Shown piece after piece: positions 9,898-17,506 of a DNA stretch of 64,000 nt. Position numbers and translations under genes: made by a program. Below the pieces are notes generated by a model that had not been told where the DNA came from, ran no database searches, and was given only the letters and a program-made list of their open reading frames with translations. The stretch's first letter is position 1. Each line of letters begins with the position of its first letter. The DNA is from Nostoc sp. 'Peltigera membranacea cyanobiont' N6 (lineage in GTDB: Bacteria; Cyanobacteriota; Cyanobacteriia; Cyanobacteriales; Nostocaceae): assembly GCF_002949735.1 (NCBI RefSeq), contig NZ_CP026681.1:5796001-5860000 (forward strand). The letters run 5' to 3'.

Positions 9898-10821
9898 TCA
9901 TTTTTGATCGCTACTCCTGTATTCTTTCTCTATTACACTCAACACTTTCTCTTCCAAATCCGTCAAATAAGCACGATTCAGCTTCCCCAGCATCTCCAAA
10001 AACTTCTGCACCGACTCCTCCAGCCCACTTGAATACACCCGATTGATGCGATCGCAAATCACCTGCATCTGCTCACACTCGGCAGGCAGGTAATTGTGAG
10101 ATTTGAGGTGCTGCAAACCAACGGTGTACACCCCATCCCAGGTTTTGACAGTGCAGCTGAATTCACCTACATGGTTGACTATCCCCCAACATCCACCTTT
10201 GCCCCTAAGTTCCGGGTTGTCCTTGGCTAAAATTTGGCATACCTCGCCTAATTGATAGGTGTTAGGTACTTGAGTACGTTCCATTATTCGCTGCACCGCA
10301 TCTTTGACGATGCGATGAGATGGTACTTTCCCGTTGGCAGACTCTACAGCTTGCTCCCATGCTTCGGGCTGAATGTCCGGGTCAAGCTTGGATAGTGGCC
10401 TGATTTGCCACTCATTAGTCGGCAAAATGTGAACGTTCCGTTCACATTTTTCCACTAAATTATCAAAAATAACCGCAGCTTCTATTAAGTGGTAAGGCTG
10501 TCTGCGGCTAAAACCAAAGCGTTCGCGGCAATAATCTTCAAAAGTTTTGTGCGTGGAACGATATAATCTGCGATCGCGTAACTCAGTCAATGCCTTCCCT
10601 GCTTCAAAGAACGCTCGTTCTACCCTACGCTCCAAGTGCAGGCGATCGCTTTGCTCCTGCTCGGTTAATTCAGGAATTTCAACAGCAGTAACGTCAATGG
10701 TTGCTAAGGCTGGGTTTTCTTGAGGGGAGATATCCTCTTCTGCAAGGTCATTTGGTAATGTGCTGTCATTAGATGCGGCAGGGATGGCTTTTTTCCGTCT
10801 TCTAGAAGGTGGCTGGTTCAT
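9898..10821 (-). CDS. ParB-like plasmid DNA-binding protein
   Basis: 307 residues. The N-terminal 20 residues are basic (RRRKK), then an acidic linker. Residues about 55-125 hold ERAFFEAGKALTELRDRRLY and FEDYCRERFGFSRRQPYHLI, which look like the DUF3102/KorB-type helix-turn-helix region common on cyanobacterial plasmids. The middle, around GGCWGIVNHVGEFSCTVKTW, is followed by a helical C-terminus. The protein at 60154-61758 has the same N-terminal architecture. A truncated paralogue of the C-terminus lies at 7707-7924. Role by context: plasmid maintenance or regulation, not proven. Confidence 0.65.
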   Translation of the reverse strand: MNQPPSRRRKKAIPAASNDSTLPNDLAEEDISPQENPALATIDVTAVEIPELTEQEQSDRLHLERRVERAFFEAGKALTELRDRRLYRSTHKTFEDYCRERFGFSRRQPYHLIEAAVIFDNLVEKCERNVHILPTNEWQIRPLSKLDPDIQPEAWEQAVESANGKVPSHRIVKDAVQRIMERTQVPNTYQLGEVCQILAKDNPELRGKGGCWGIVNHVGEFSCTVKTWDGVYTVGLQHLKSHNYLPAECEQMQVICDRINRVYSSGLEESVQKFLEMLGKLNRAYLTDLEEKVLSVIEKEYRSSDQK

Positions 10822-10980
10822 ACTTCCACCTCCTCTAGCTCAATGGTATTTGCTCAAAGTCAATCGCAACACAGCTTTTGAATGTAGATGGTAAATGCGT
10901 AGGCGTAACCCACCGCAGGCATCGCTTATAAAATGAGACAGAGGTTAGAGCAAAAAGAGGTTCTTCAGCAGGTTCAATCA

Positions 10981-11475
10981 TCACACTGCTTCTTCCTCAA
11001 ACAAATCTTCAATATCACATTCCAGCACTTTACAAAGTCTTGCTACTTTTGCAAAAGTTTCTGATCCTTTGCCATATTCCCAATTTCTGATTGTCGAAGT
11101 ATCAACTCCAACTAAATCACCTAGTTGCTTTTGAGTTAATCCAATTTTTTCTCTTAAAGCTGCAATGCCTTTTTTAGGTGCTTCCGTTAAGTTCAACGGA
11201 GGTTTGAAAACTTTGATTAGGGCATTTTCTAGCTTTCTGAGTAATTCAGCTTCGGTTCTAATGTACGAGATTTTAACGCCTTCAAGACGACTTAAGGCTT
11301 CTAGCTTAGGATGGCTTTTCCATTTCTGCCTTAAATTGTCTGACATACCCACGTACAGCACCGAGTTATCTTTATCGATTGCCAAGTAAACACAAGGCTC
11401 ATCCGGCAATGAGTTTCTGTCTTCAAGTGCCACAAATGGCAGCTCCCATAAATTAATATCCTCCATATAAACCAT
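10981..11475 (-). CDS. GIY-YIG nuclease-like domain fused to XRE helix-turn-helix
   Basis: 164 residues. Residues 28-95 resemble a GIY-YIG fold: CVYLAID and LYVGMSDNLRQKW in place of the GIY and YIG strands, Arg49, and ENALIKVFKPPLN with Glu83 and Asn95. Residues 103-158 are a Cro/C1-type HTH (LREKIGLTQKQLGDLVGVD). The gene is divergent from the operon starting at 11648 and the intergenic region has several TTAGCGC palindromes, so the HTH probably represses both directions. Two in-frame ATGs (11475, 11466) are possible. AAGGA lies about 14 nt before the first. Whether the GIY-YIG part is catalytic or only structural is unknown. Confidence 0.8.
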   Translation of the reverse strand: MVYMEDINLWELPFVALEDRNSLPDEPCVYLAIDKDNSVLYVGMSDNLRQKWKSHPKLEALSRLEGVKISYIRTEAELLRKLENALIKVFKPPLNLTEAPKKGIAALREKIGLTQKQLGDLVGVDTSTIRNWEYGKGSETFAKVARLCKVLECDIEDLFEEEAV

Positions 11476-11481
11476 AACTTT

Positions 11482-11568
11482 TTAGCGCTTCCTTTGTAAT
11501 ATACACGCTAATATATTAGCGCTAATAGCTAAAATATTCTTGACAGCGCTAAAAAATTAGCGCATAAT
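11482..11568 (+). promoter_or_regulatory. promoter with nested TTAGCGC palindromic operators
   Basis: TTGACA at 11540-11545 and CATAAT at 11563-11568 are spaced 17 bp: a near-consensus promoter toward the 11648 gene. The spacer is filled by GCGCTAA-AAAA-TTAGCGC (11546-11563). Further upstream lie the 16-bp palindrome CGCTAATATATTAGCG (11506-11521), the overlapping ATTAGCGCTAAT (11515-11526) and a half-site TTAGCGC (11482-11488). Binding in the spacer would block RNA polymerase. The divergent XRE-domain protein is the obvious candidate ligand (inference). Confidence 0.8.
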
Positions 11569-11580
11569 AGGAAAAGATAA

Positions 11581-11621
11581 AGAGAAAGCGCCCTCGACTA
11601 CCAATCTGAAGCGCTTTCTCT
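11581..11621 (+). promoter_or_regulatory. 5' leader hairpin
   Basis: AGAGAAAGCG (11581-11590) and CGCTTTCTCT (11612-11621) pair perfectly with a 21-nt loop. It lies in the predicted leader, between the promoter and the AAGGAAA ribosome-binding site of the 11648 gene. It may stabilise the transcript. Confidence 0.55.
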
Positions 11622-11647
11622 GTTCCTAATAATAAGGAAACTTCATT

Positions 11648-12439
11648 ATGACGCATCCAACCTACACACAGCAAGCCCTTTGCCGCTATAACCTCCCCCG
11701 TCTCAAAAGAATCGCTGTCGAACTCGGTGTTACACCCACCGACGACAAAAGAGCGACTGACACCTGGGTAAACGCAATCATCACCCACCAATCCACCAAG
11801 CTTCAGAAAGTTGACAACCAAGCCGCAGCCCAAGCCGAACTCGATAACTACATCGCCGACCAAGCGCAAGCCATAGCCCCTGAAGAACTGACAACAAGAG
11901 AAATATCCTTTTACGATCACGAAATTTACTGCGGCGAGGAACTGATAGCCAGCATTACCCATGATGATGACCTAACCCAACCTTGGGTAGTAGTGGTAGA
12001 AGGTGTAGAAAAATTCCGCGCTAATACTTATGCAAGATGCTATCGCTTAATCCAATGGCATCACCAGGACAGTACACTAAACGAATCCGTCCAAACAGAA
12101 ACGCCATGCACCTCCGAAAACCTAATCATGGCGCATATCTTCAACGAGTGCCAGAATTACGGGTTTGAAATTCTCGATGATGGCATTTACAACAACAAGG
12201 GCGTGAAACTGGGGCAAGTCGGATGCACTGACGGGAACTGGTGGGTGAAGAGGCGTTATTCAGGTCAGCAGCAGTATTCTAACTCCGTGTTTGATGCTGT
12301 GCGATCGCTGTCGATGGTGGACGTGTCTACTGATGGTAAATCCATTTTTGATGAATATTTTTTAGACCAACCGTTAGAACAGCTAACTGGCGATAAATTG
12401 CAACGGCTGCTGGAGAGAACAGAGTTAGTCACAGCGTAA
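11648..12439 (+). CDS. conserved plasmid-type protein of unknown function
   Basis: 263 residues, ATG preceded by AAGGAAA about 7 nt upstream. Residues 8-50 (YNLPRLKRIAVELGVTPTDD and after) look like a SAP-type helix pair. The centre contains a strand-rich part around WVVVVEGVEKFRANTYARCY, and the C-terminus has a glycine/aromatic core GQVGCTDGNWWVKRRYSGQQ. The protein at 58571-59074 shares an AQAEL...AP segment and a similar C-terminal layout, so they are probably distant paralogues. First gene of the operator-controlled series. No function recognised. Confidence 0.6.
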   Translation: MTHPTYTQQALCRYNLPRLKRIAVELGVTPTDDKRATDTWVNAIITHQSTKLQKVDNQAAAQAELDNYIADQAQAIAPEELTTREISFYDHEIYCGEELIASITHDDDLTQPWVVVVEGVEKFRANTYARCYRLIQWHHQDSTLNESVQTETPCTSENLIMAHIFNECQNYGFEILDDGIYNNKGVKLGQVGCTDGNWWVKRRYSGQQQYSNSVFDAVRSLSMVDVSTDGKSIFDEYFLDQPLEQLTGDKLQRLLERTELVTA

Positions 12440-12455
12440 GTCTTGGGCTTCGCCT

Positions 12456-12529
12456 GGGAAAAGGTTAAAGGGAAAGGGGGAAAGGTAAATTTCTTCATTC
12501 CTTTCCCCCTTACCCCTTCCCCTTTTCCC
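12456..12529. repeat. purine/pyrimidine-rich intergenic hairpin
   Basis: A G/A-rich arm starting GGGAAAAGGTTAAAGGG pairs with a C/T-rich arm ending CCCTTCCCCTTTTCCC around a small AT loop. It resembles the core of the MITE at 43352-43480. It may act as a terminator or mRNA end between the 11648 and 12563 genes. Confidence 0.6.
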
Positions 12530-12562
12530 TAATTATTTATTCACCAATCCCCCATTAGATCA

Positions 12563-12889
12563 ATGCAACCGATAATCTCAATCCCTCAACACTGGGGCTA
12601 CCCTCGCTTTGCTTTGGATCAACGTACACAAGACGGTATCATTCTGGGGTTTTATTACTACCCAAATGGTACTGAATTAGCTGAACAATTCGGTGGTGGC
12701 TGGCGTTATGCGCTAATGCCTAACAAAAACTCTGATGAATTGTTCCACTTTCAGGAGTCTCAAATTCAACCGCTTACACCAGAAGAATTATTCTCGGAAA
12801 TTACCGCAGAAATTGAGTTTTATCAAAGTCAAATAGCAATTCTGCAACAACAGTTAGCAGCCATCACTGGAGGTAGCACCAATGGCTAA
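12563..12889 (+). CDS. small conserved plasmid protein, paralogue of 54448-54777
   Basis: 108 residues. The N-terminus MQPIISIPQHWGYPRFALDQ aligns with MQPTITIPHGWKYPRFTLGQ of the gene at 54448-54777, and both continue with a G-I-I-G...YYP segment, WRY, and a C-terminal coiled coil (EIEFYQSQIAILQQQLAAI here). The stop overlaps the next start by 8 nt, so the two are translationally coupled. Function unknown. Confidence 0.65.
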   Translation: MQPIISIPQHWGYPRFALDQRTQDGIILGFYYYPNGTELAEQFGGGWRYALMPNKNSDELFHFQESQIQPLTPEELFSEITAEIEFYQSQIAILQQQLAAITGGSTNG

Positions 12890-13082
12890 TTCTACAAACA
12901 GCTTTGACCGTAGAGCCAATCATTTGCTGCGTTCGATTCGACTTTGCGGTGGTTGTGTTCCTCTGCACTCTCTCCAATGCCAAGTTTCAAATTCAGTCAT
13001 TCAAACACTGCTGGATAAAGAACTGGTGCAAGTGCAGAACACGGGAAGCGGCTTTTTGTTGGAGATTGCCGAGGATTTTTAA
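12882..13082 (+). CDS. small hypothetical protein
   Basis: 66 residues, overlapping the preceding gene. The composition (LLRSIRLCGGCVPLHSLQCQ, VIQTLLDKELVQVQ) suggests a small winged-helix-like fold, but no family is recognised. It is kept because of its coupling to neighbours and its position in the operon. Confidence 0.5.
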   Translation: MANSTNSFDRRANHLLRSIRLCGGCVPLHSLQCQVSNSVIQTLLDKELVQVQNTGSGFLLEIAEDF

Positions 13083-13107
13083 GTTATTAATCCCAGAGGA
13101 GAAAATC

Positions 13108-13497
13108 ATGAAACTTTACGCGAAGACCATTGCACAGACTTTACCCAATTGGGCAACTGTCGTTACAAAAAGTGCAGATTTATTTGAGATTGAAATTAAC
13201 GATGAACACCCGAATTTCCAATCTCTGCTTGAAGAGTTAGCGACGGAGATTGAGCCAGGAACATTCGGTGTAAAGGCAGAGGATTTATGTTCACGACTGG
13301 GCATCGAAATGTCTAGCCCACATCTCCACCAATTAGTTGAACAAGCCCAAACCCTGATAGCCGAAATTGCTACGCACCCAGACTACAAACAACTCTTGTC
13401 AGTAGGGTATCAGCCAGATTTAAACATTGCCGATGCTCAAACTGCTTTGACTTATCTGCAATGGGAGTTAGAGCGCAATCGAGAGCTTTCTAATTAG
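13108..13497 (+). CDS. small hypothetical protein
   Basis: 129 residues from ATG 13108. The frame is open further upstream, but AGAGGAG at 13095-13101 fixes this start. Acidic, mainly helical sequence with two parts: a mixed N-terminus (LPNWATVVTKSADLFEIEIN) and a helical C-terminus (TALTYLQWELERNRELS). No family recognised. It belongs to the operon starting at 11648. Confidence 0.6.
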   Translation: MKLYAKTIAQTLPNWATVVTKSADLFEIEINDEHPNFQSLLEELATEIEPGTFGVKAEDLCSRLGIEMSSPHLHQLVEQAQTLIAEIATHPDYKQLLSVGYQPDLNIADAQTALTYLQWELERNRELSN

Positions 13498-13504
13498 TAA
13501 AAAA

Positions 13505-13543
13505 GCGTTCGCCTAAAGGAATGCCATTACTTTAGGTGAACGC
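13505..13543. terminator. intergenic hairpin
   Basis: GCGTTCGCCTAAAG pairs with CTTTAGGTGAACGC around an 11-nt loop, with one G-T wobble. It starts 7 nt after the preceding stop. There is no T-run, so it may be an mRNA-stabilising or partial terminator structure. Confidence 0.5.
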
Positions 13544-13622
13544 ACGGAAGTTTTTCTCCCGCTACAGAATTCCCATTATTGCACACGAAACACTAATCAA
13601 TGAAACATTAATCGAGGTGAAC

Positions 13623-14474
13623 ATGGTTACTGAAATCAAACTAGGTTTATGCAACCCTCCCGAACCCATCTATTTATATGTCAATCAGGGGGAAGTAGAT
13701 GGCGAATCTTACGTTTGGTACAAGTTCAATATCAGCCAAGATAAGAAAATCCCTGTTACCCAAAGAGCATTAACTGGGTATCTGTCAGAACTCCGATTGA
13801 CAACTAAAGAGTTTAAAGGCAAGGACAACTTGAAGCTGGATATTGTTATCAGTGCCGATGAACTTTATGTTTTTAGGACTGGTATTGAAACCAATTTCGC
13901 AAAAAGCTTTCTTCTGGCTGCATCATTAGTTCAGGATTTTTCTAAGCCACTGATTATTGTTGCTAATGCTGGTGAACAAAATACGGTTTTCTGTAATCTT
14001 TATGATGCAGTAACTAAAAGCAGAATTGAAAAGGAGTGGAATAAAAATGCTGATTGGGGAACTCTCATTAATGACATTCAATCTCGCTTAGGTGGCACAT
14101 CCTCAACTATCCTATCTATAGCAGAAACCCCAGTAGCTCCAGCAAAACTTAGCGTAGTCCCTCAACCAGTACATCCTCAAGACCTACGAGTTAAAAATAT
14201 TCGCACCTTGCTTGATTATCCACTTGATTTGGTCAGAGAGTGGTTGCAATTTCAGGATGTTGACCGCCCAAGTCTACTTCATATTAGCAAGATTAATGAA
14301 CTGGTAAAAACAATGTGTTTGGCTTGGGCAGCAGACAAGTGCGAGTATCCCAATCATGCTGAATCTTCATATCAAAAGGTAGTTGTTGATGCTGTTGGCT
14401 TAGGTGCTGATGAGTTAACTGCAATCAACACATGGATGCAACATTTGCAATCTGCAAAAGCCGGAGCATTGTAA
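13623..14474 (+). CDS. hypothetical protein, plasmid-type
   Basis: 283 residues from ATG 13623, chosen because GAGGTG lies 4 nt before it; a GTG at 13536 is in frame but has no ribosome-binding site. The N-terminal two thirds are mixed alpha/beta (PIYLYVNQGEVDGESYVWYK, LDIVISADELYVFRTG). A proline/valine linker (about residues 185-200) leads to a helical C-terminal domain (LVREWLQFQDVDRPS). Related genes occur on cyanobacterial plasmids as far as I recall, without known function. A hairpin terminator follows. Confidence 0.55.
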   Translation: MVTEIKLGLCNPPEPIYLYVNQGEVDGESYVWYKFNISQDKKIPVTQRALTGYLSELRLTTKEFKGKDNLKLDIVISADELYVFRTGIETNFAKSFLLAASLVQDFSKPLIIVANAGEQNTVFCNLYDAVTKSRIEKEWNKNADWGTLINDIQSRLGGTSSTILSIAETPVAPAKLSVVPQPVHPQDLRVKNIRTLLDYPLDLVREWLQFQDVDRPSLLHISKINELVKTMCLAWAADKCEYPNHAESSYQKVVVDAVGLGADELTAINTWMQHLQSAKAGAL

Positions 14475-14484
14475 ATCAATATAC

Positions 14485-14516
14485 AGGATTCAGAAGAAGT
14501 TTTATTTCTGAATCCT
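14485..14516 (+). terminator. terminator-like hairpin
   Basis: AGGATTCAGAA and TTCTGAATCCT form an 11-bp perfect stem with a 10-nt loop, 11 nt after the stop of the 283-residue gene. Confidence 0.6.
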
Positions 14517-14542
14517 GAATTAATCAGATGGGAATAAAAACC

Positions 14543-14753
14543 ATGAGAGTCATCGTTACAGTAGTCGAAAAAATCGTCAGTGAAGCGCACATCGATATCC
14601 CTGATGGGCTGAGTCAATCCGCTTTTTCCGCAGCACATAGTAGACCGTTACAACACTGGGGAAATGGTCACAGATATGAACATCTTTCAAGTGGACTTTG
14701 AATCAATTAGCGCTCGGATTGTTCAAGAAAATTCTTCTCCTAAATCTGCATAA
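14543..14753 (+). pseudogene. small ORF with probable frameshift
   Basis: ATG 14543 opens a 52-codon frame (MRVIVTVVEKIVSEAHIDIP) that stops at 14701 after HLSSGL. In the next frame the sequence continues as DFESISARIVQENSSPKSA to a stop at 14753. HLSSDFESISARIV reads as a natural continuation, so a one-base change near 14695 probably broke the gene. No family is recognised. Codon-like quality on both sides is the only evidence. Confidence 0.4.
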
Positions 14754-14770
14754 ATATGGGAGGTAATCAG

Positions 14771-15169
14771 ATGCATACAAAATGGACTGATGAAGAACTA
14801 GGAATTATTGAAGCTAAGGCTGAACTTTATAACCCTAAGCAAATAGCCTCAATCTTAAAAAGACATGGCTATTTCCGCACCCCAATTGCTATCGCTACTA
14901 AGCTTTGGGCTTTAGGTTACTCTACAAGTCCCTTTCTCGATAACTATAGTAGTGCTGAAATCGCCCGTGTTCTGTGTGTGCATTCCACCACCGTTTCTGG
15001 TTGGGTGCGCCGTGGTTGGTTGAAAACTAGCCGCCGTTCTTCTAAGCGTTATCAAGTTCGGAGATGGCATCTCAAAAACTTTTTTGAAAATCCCCCACAA
15101 CATTTAAAAAAGCGTATTGCCTCTATTGACTCCGAAGCCATTAATTACTTATTAGGGAGAAAAGCATGA
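14771..15169 (+). CDS. helix-turn-helix DNA-binding protein
   Basis: 132 residues from ATG 14771 with GGGAGGT 7 nt upstream; the ATG at 14756 overlaps that site and is less likely. Residues about 1-45 (WTDEELGIIEAKAELYNPKQ) look SANT/Myb-like. Residues about 58-85 (SSAEIARVLCVHSTTVSGWV) are a clear HTH with the following RRGWLKTSRRSSKRYQVRRW wing. Phage and plasmid regulators have this arrangement. The stop overlaps the next start (ATGA). Confidence 0.65.
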   Translation: MHTKWTDEELGIIEAKAELYNPKQIASILKRHGYFRTPIAIATKLWALGYSTSPFLDNYSSAEIARVLCVHSTTVSGWVRRGWLKTSRRSSKRYQVRRWHLKNFFENPPQHLKKRIASIDSEAINYLLGRKA

Positions 15170-15624
15170 TTGACAACATTAACGCACTGAAAACCAGTTG
15201 GTATCTCTCCCCACCTTGGGGACAAACAATTCCACCTGTTGCAGTTAATTTACTGGAGAGAGTTTTTCTAAGAACTACAAGGAGATTCGGTTACTGCTGC
15301 GGTATGCAATGGAAACACGAATGTTGGATTTATTCAATTGATTGCCGCAATGAAATACTCCACGCCACACAGAACCAAATCATCGGGACTGGAGAATTAG
15401 AAGCCATCAAAGTGCAAAAACCTGCTTTTGTTTTGGGCGAAAGAGTGATCCTCTGTTCTCACGACAAGGGAACAAAACAACGGCTGATTTTGGGGATTGC
15501 GCTAGTGCATAATTCTTGGTTTTACCTTGTTGAATTGATGTCGCCAACGTTAATTAATACACCAACTATATCAAATCGTTTCTCACTGGTTGGTGAAAAA
15601 AGTTTGCTGCGGGTGAATGCTTGA
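15166..15624 (+). CDS. DUF1392-like protein
   Basis: 152 residues, start overlapping the previous stop, with GGAGAAAAG upstream. The opening SWYLSPPWGQTIPPVAVNLL and a later GERVILCSHDKGTKQRLILG resemble DUF1392, a family known to me only from cyanobacterial plasmids and mobile regions; this is from memory. No catalytic motif is visible. It is part of the same small-gene run. Confidence 0.55.
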   Translation: MIDNINALKTSWYLSPPWGQTIPPVAVNLLERVFLRTTRRFGYCCGMQWKHECWIYSIDCRNEILHATQNQIIGTGELEAIKVQKPAFVLGERVILCSHDKGTKQRLILGIALVHNSWFYLVELMSPTLINTPTISNRFSLVGEKSLLRVNA

Positions 15625-15683
15625 GTTTCTTAGATTGCAATTCCTCTTTCTTCACTGTTTGAGTAATAACCAGGGAGTTAATT

Positions 15684-16406
15684 ATGTTGATACACAAATG
15701 GCGTGACTCAAATATTAACCAAATGCCAGAAGTTGGGCAGCTAGGCAAATACAGCATACCCAAAGGCTACGTAAATGCAACTCAGATGTGCCATGCAAAT
15801 AATAAGTCTTGGGGGCATTACAAAGAAAGGAAGTCCACAAAAGCTTACTGGACAGCACTTTCAAACGACATCGGAATCCCGATATCGTCTCTTGTCATCG
15901 AAGTTGATGGCTATGGCAGTTCTCAAGGTACTTGGATTCACCCAGAAATCGCCATTGATTTAGCTCAGTGGGTTTCTATCGAGTTCCGCATCTGGGCTAA
16001 CAGAACCTTAATGAAAGTGATGATGAGTCAAGAGCCTGTACAACAGCAGTCAATGACTCAAGTACAGTTACTTGCAGCGATCGCTAAACAACTGGCAGAG
16101 CAAGAACAGCATTTACTCCAACAACAACAGCAACAGACTGAAATTTTGCACCGTCTCAAAGCGGTTGAAGTTGAGCAAGACAGAGTAAATACCCCATGTG
16201 GTCACAAATATAGTGTTGTTGGGTTCGCCAATCTTCAAGGTTTAGAAATCTCGGTTAAAGAAGCGGGTACTAAAGGTCGAAAGGCAAGTGCATTGTGTCG
16301 GAAACAAGGAATAGAAATAGAACGAATTCATGACCCACGTTTTGGAAAAGTCGGTTTATATCCAGAGAGTGTGTTGATTGAGGTTTTCTGTGCCAACCAA
16401 AACTAA
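15684..16406 (+). CDS. KilA-N domain protein
   Basis: 240 residues, with AGGGAG before the ATG. Residues about 20-115 match a KilA-N domain: YVNATQMCHANNKSWGHYKE, then KAYWTALSNDIGIP and GTWIHPEIAIDLAQWVSIEF. A glutamine-rich coiled coil follows (EQEQHLLQQQQQQTEILHRL). The C-terminal 75 residues (VVGFANLQGLEISVKEAGTK and IHDPRFGKVGLYPESVL) form a separate small domain seen in phage antirepressors. It probably binds DNA as an antirepressor or phage-type regulator. Confidence 0.8.
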   Translation: MLIHKWRDSNINQMPEVGQLGKYSIPKGYVNATQMCHANNKSWGHYKERKSTKAYWTALSNDIGIPISSLVIEVDGYGSSQGTWIHPEIAIDLAQWVSIEFRIWANRTLMKVMMSQEPVQQQSMTQVQLLAAIAKQLAEQEQHLLQQQQQQTEILHRLKAVEVEQDRVNTPCGHKYSVVGFANLQGLEISVKEAGTKGRKASALCRKQGIEIERIHDPRFGKVGLYPESVLIEVFCANQN

Positions 16407-16451
16407 CAGCAATGGTCTTCAGAATACTTTCTTTAATTGGAGAAAAGTACC

Positions 16452-17051
16452 ATGCAACAACTGAATTTATTCACTGAATCAACCCCAGTTTTACCTATCA
16501 CTTACTACCCCGATTTCTTAAGTCAGGAACTTGCAAACGAACTCTACCAACACTGCTTGAAACTGGAGTGGCAGCAGAACAAAATCAGGATCATGGGTAA
16601 AACAATGCCTGTCCCCCGCCTGGAGTTCATTTACGGGGACTACGGCTGCGATTATCTCTACTCCAACAGCGTATTTTTGAAACCCCTGACTTGGACAGAA
16701 AAACTCGCTTACTTGCGGGACAGAATCACTGCGCTAACTGGTTACAAATTGCGTATCGTCATCGGAAATCAGTACCGCAGTGGACAGGATTCGATTGGCT
16801 GGCACTCCGACAATGAGCAATCAATGGGTATAAATCCAGCTATCGCATCAGTGAGTCTGGGATCATGTCGCAAATTCCAAATCAAACCGAGAAATGGCAA
16901 AGCAACGGATTTCTGGCTGGAACACGGGAGATTACTTGTGATGCACCCAGGTTGCCAGTCTACACATCTGCATCAGGTTCCCAAGACCAACAAAGTGGTT
17001 AGTACGCGAATTAATTTGACCTTCCGACCACACACGGGAGGCGGGAGATAA
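16452..17051 (+). CDS. AlkB-family 2-oxoglutarate/Fe(II) dioxygenase
   Basis: 199 residues from ATG 16452, with GGAGA 8 nt upstream (preferred to TTG 16437). The Fe(II) ligands are visible as WHSDNE (His118, Asp120) and HLHQVPKT (His174). STRINLTFR (Arg186, Arg192) is the ALKBH2/3-like 2-oxoglutarate and substrate signature. MPVPRLEFIYGD matches the nucleotide-recognition lid. Known relatives repair 1-methyladenine and 3-methylcytosine in DNA or RNA. It closes the small-gene run and precedes the broken primase-helicase, so a role in protecting the replicon is plausible. Confidence 0.88.
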   Translation: MQQLNLFTESTPVLPITYYPDFLSQELANELYQHCLKLEWQQNKIRIMGKTMPVPRLEFIYGDYGCDYLYSNSVFLKPLTWTEKLAYLRDRITALTGYKLRIVIGNQYRSGQDSIGWHSDNEQSMGINPAIASVSLGSCRKFQIKPRNGKATDFWLEHGRLLVMHPGCQSTHLHQVPKTNKVVSTRINLTFRPHTGGGR

Positions 17052-17506
17052 CGCTGTAGCTGGCTGTTGAGGATTTCATAGCCAGCATAAGCATCGCAAA
17101 AAATTGAATCGGCGGCACAGACTCAAGTGCCGCTCCATTTCCATGCGTCAAAAAAGAGAGGGAATATGCGTATAATCGAATCTGCTTCTCAAGCTAAACA
17201 TCAACAAGAATGGCTCCATAGTGGCGTTGACGAAGAAATCATTGCTCTGAATGTGCGTTCGCTCTACGGCACAACACCCTACGAATACTTGCTCTATAGT
17301 CCCAAAATCTCCCGTCGCAATGATGGACGATTGCGCGATCGCGATTTAAAGAAGTACCAGCACATAGAACTAGGCGGCTGGTGGTGCAGTGGAATTGACC
17401 CGCTCAACGAATACGCCCTAATGATGTGGGGTTGCTTCAAACCTGACCATCCCCGACGAGATCGCCAAAAGATCCATAAGTTAATCAAATACGAACATCC
17501 ATATAG

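Noticed and set aside
12904..13107. N-terminal extension of the 13108 gene
   Set aside because: It overlaps the 12882-13082 gene in another frame; AGAGGAG sets the start at 13108.
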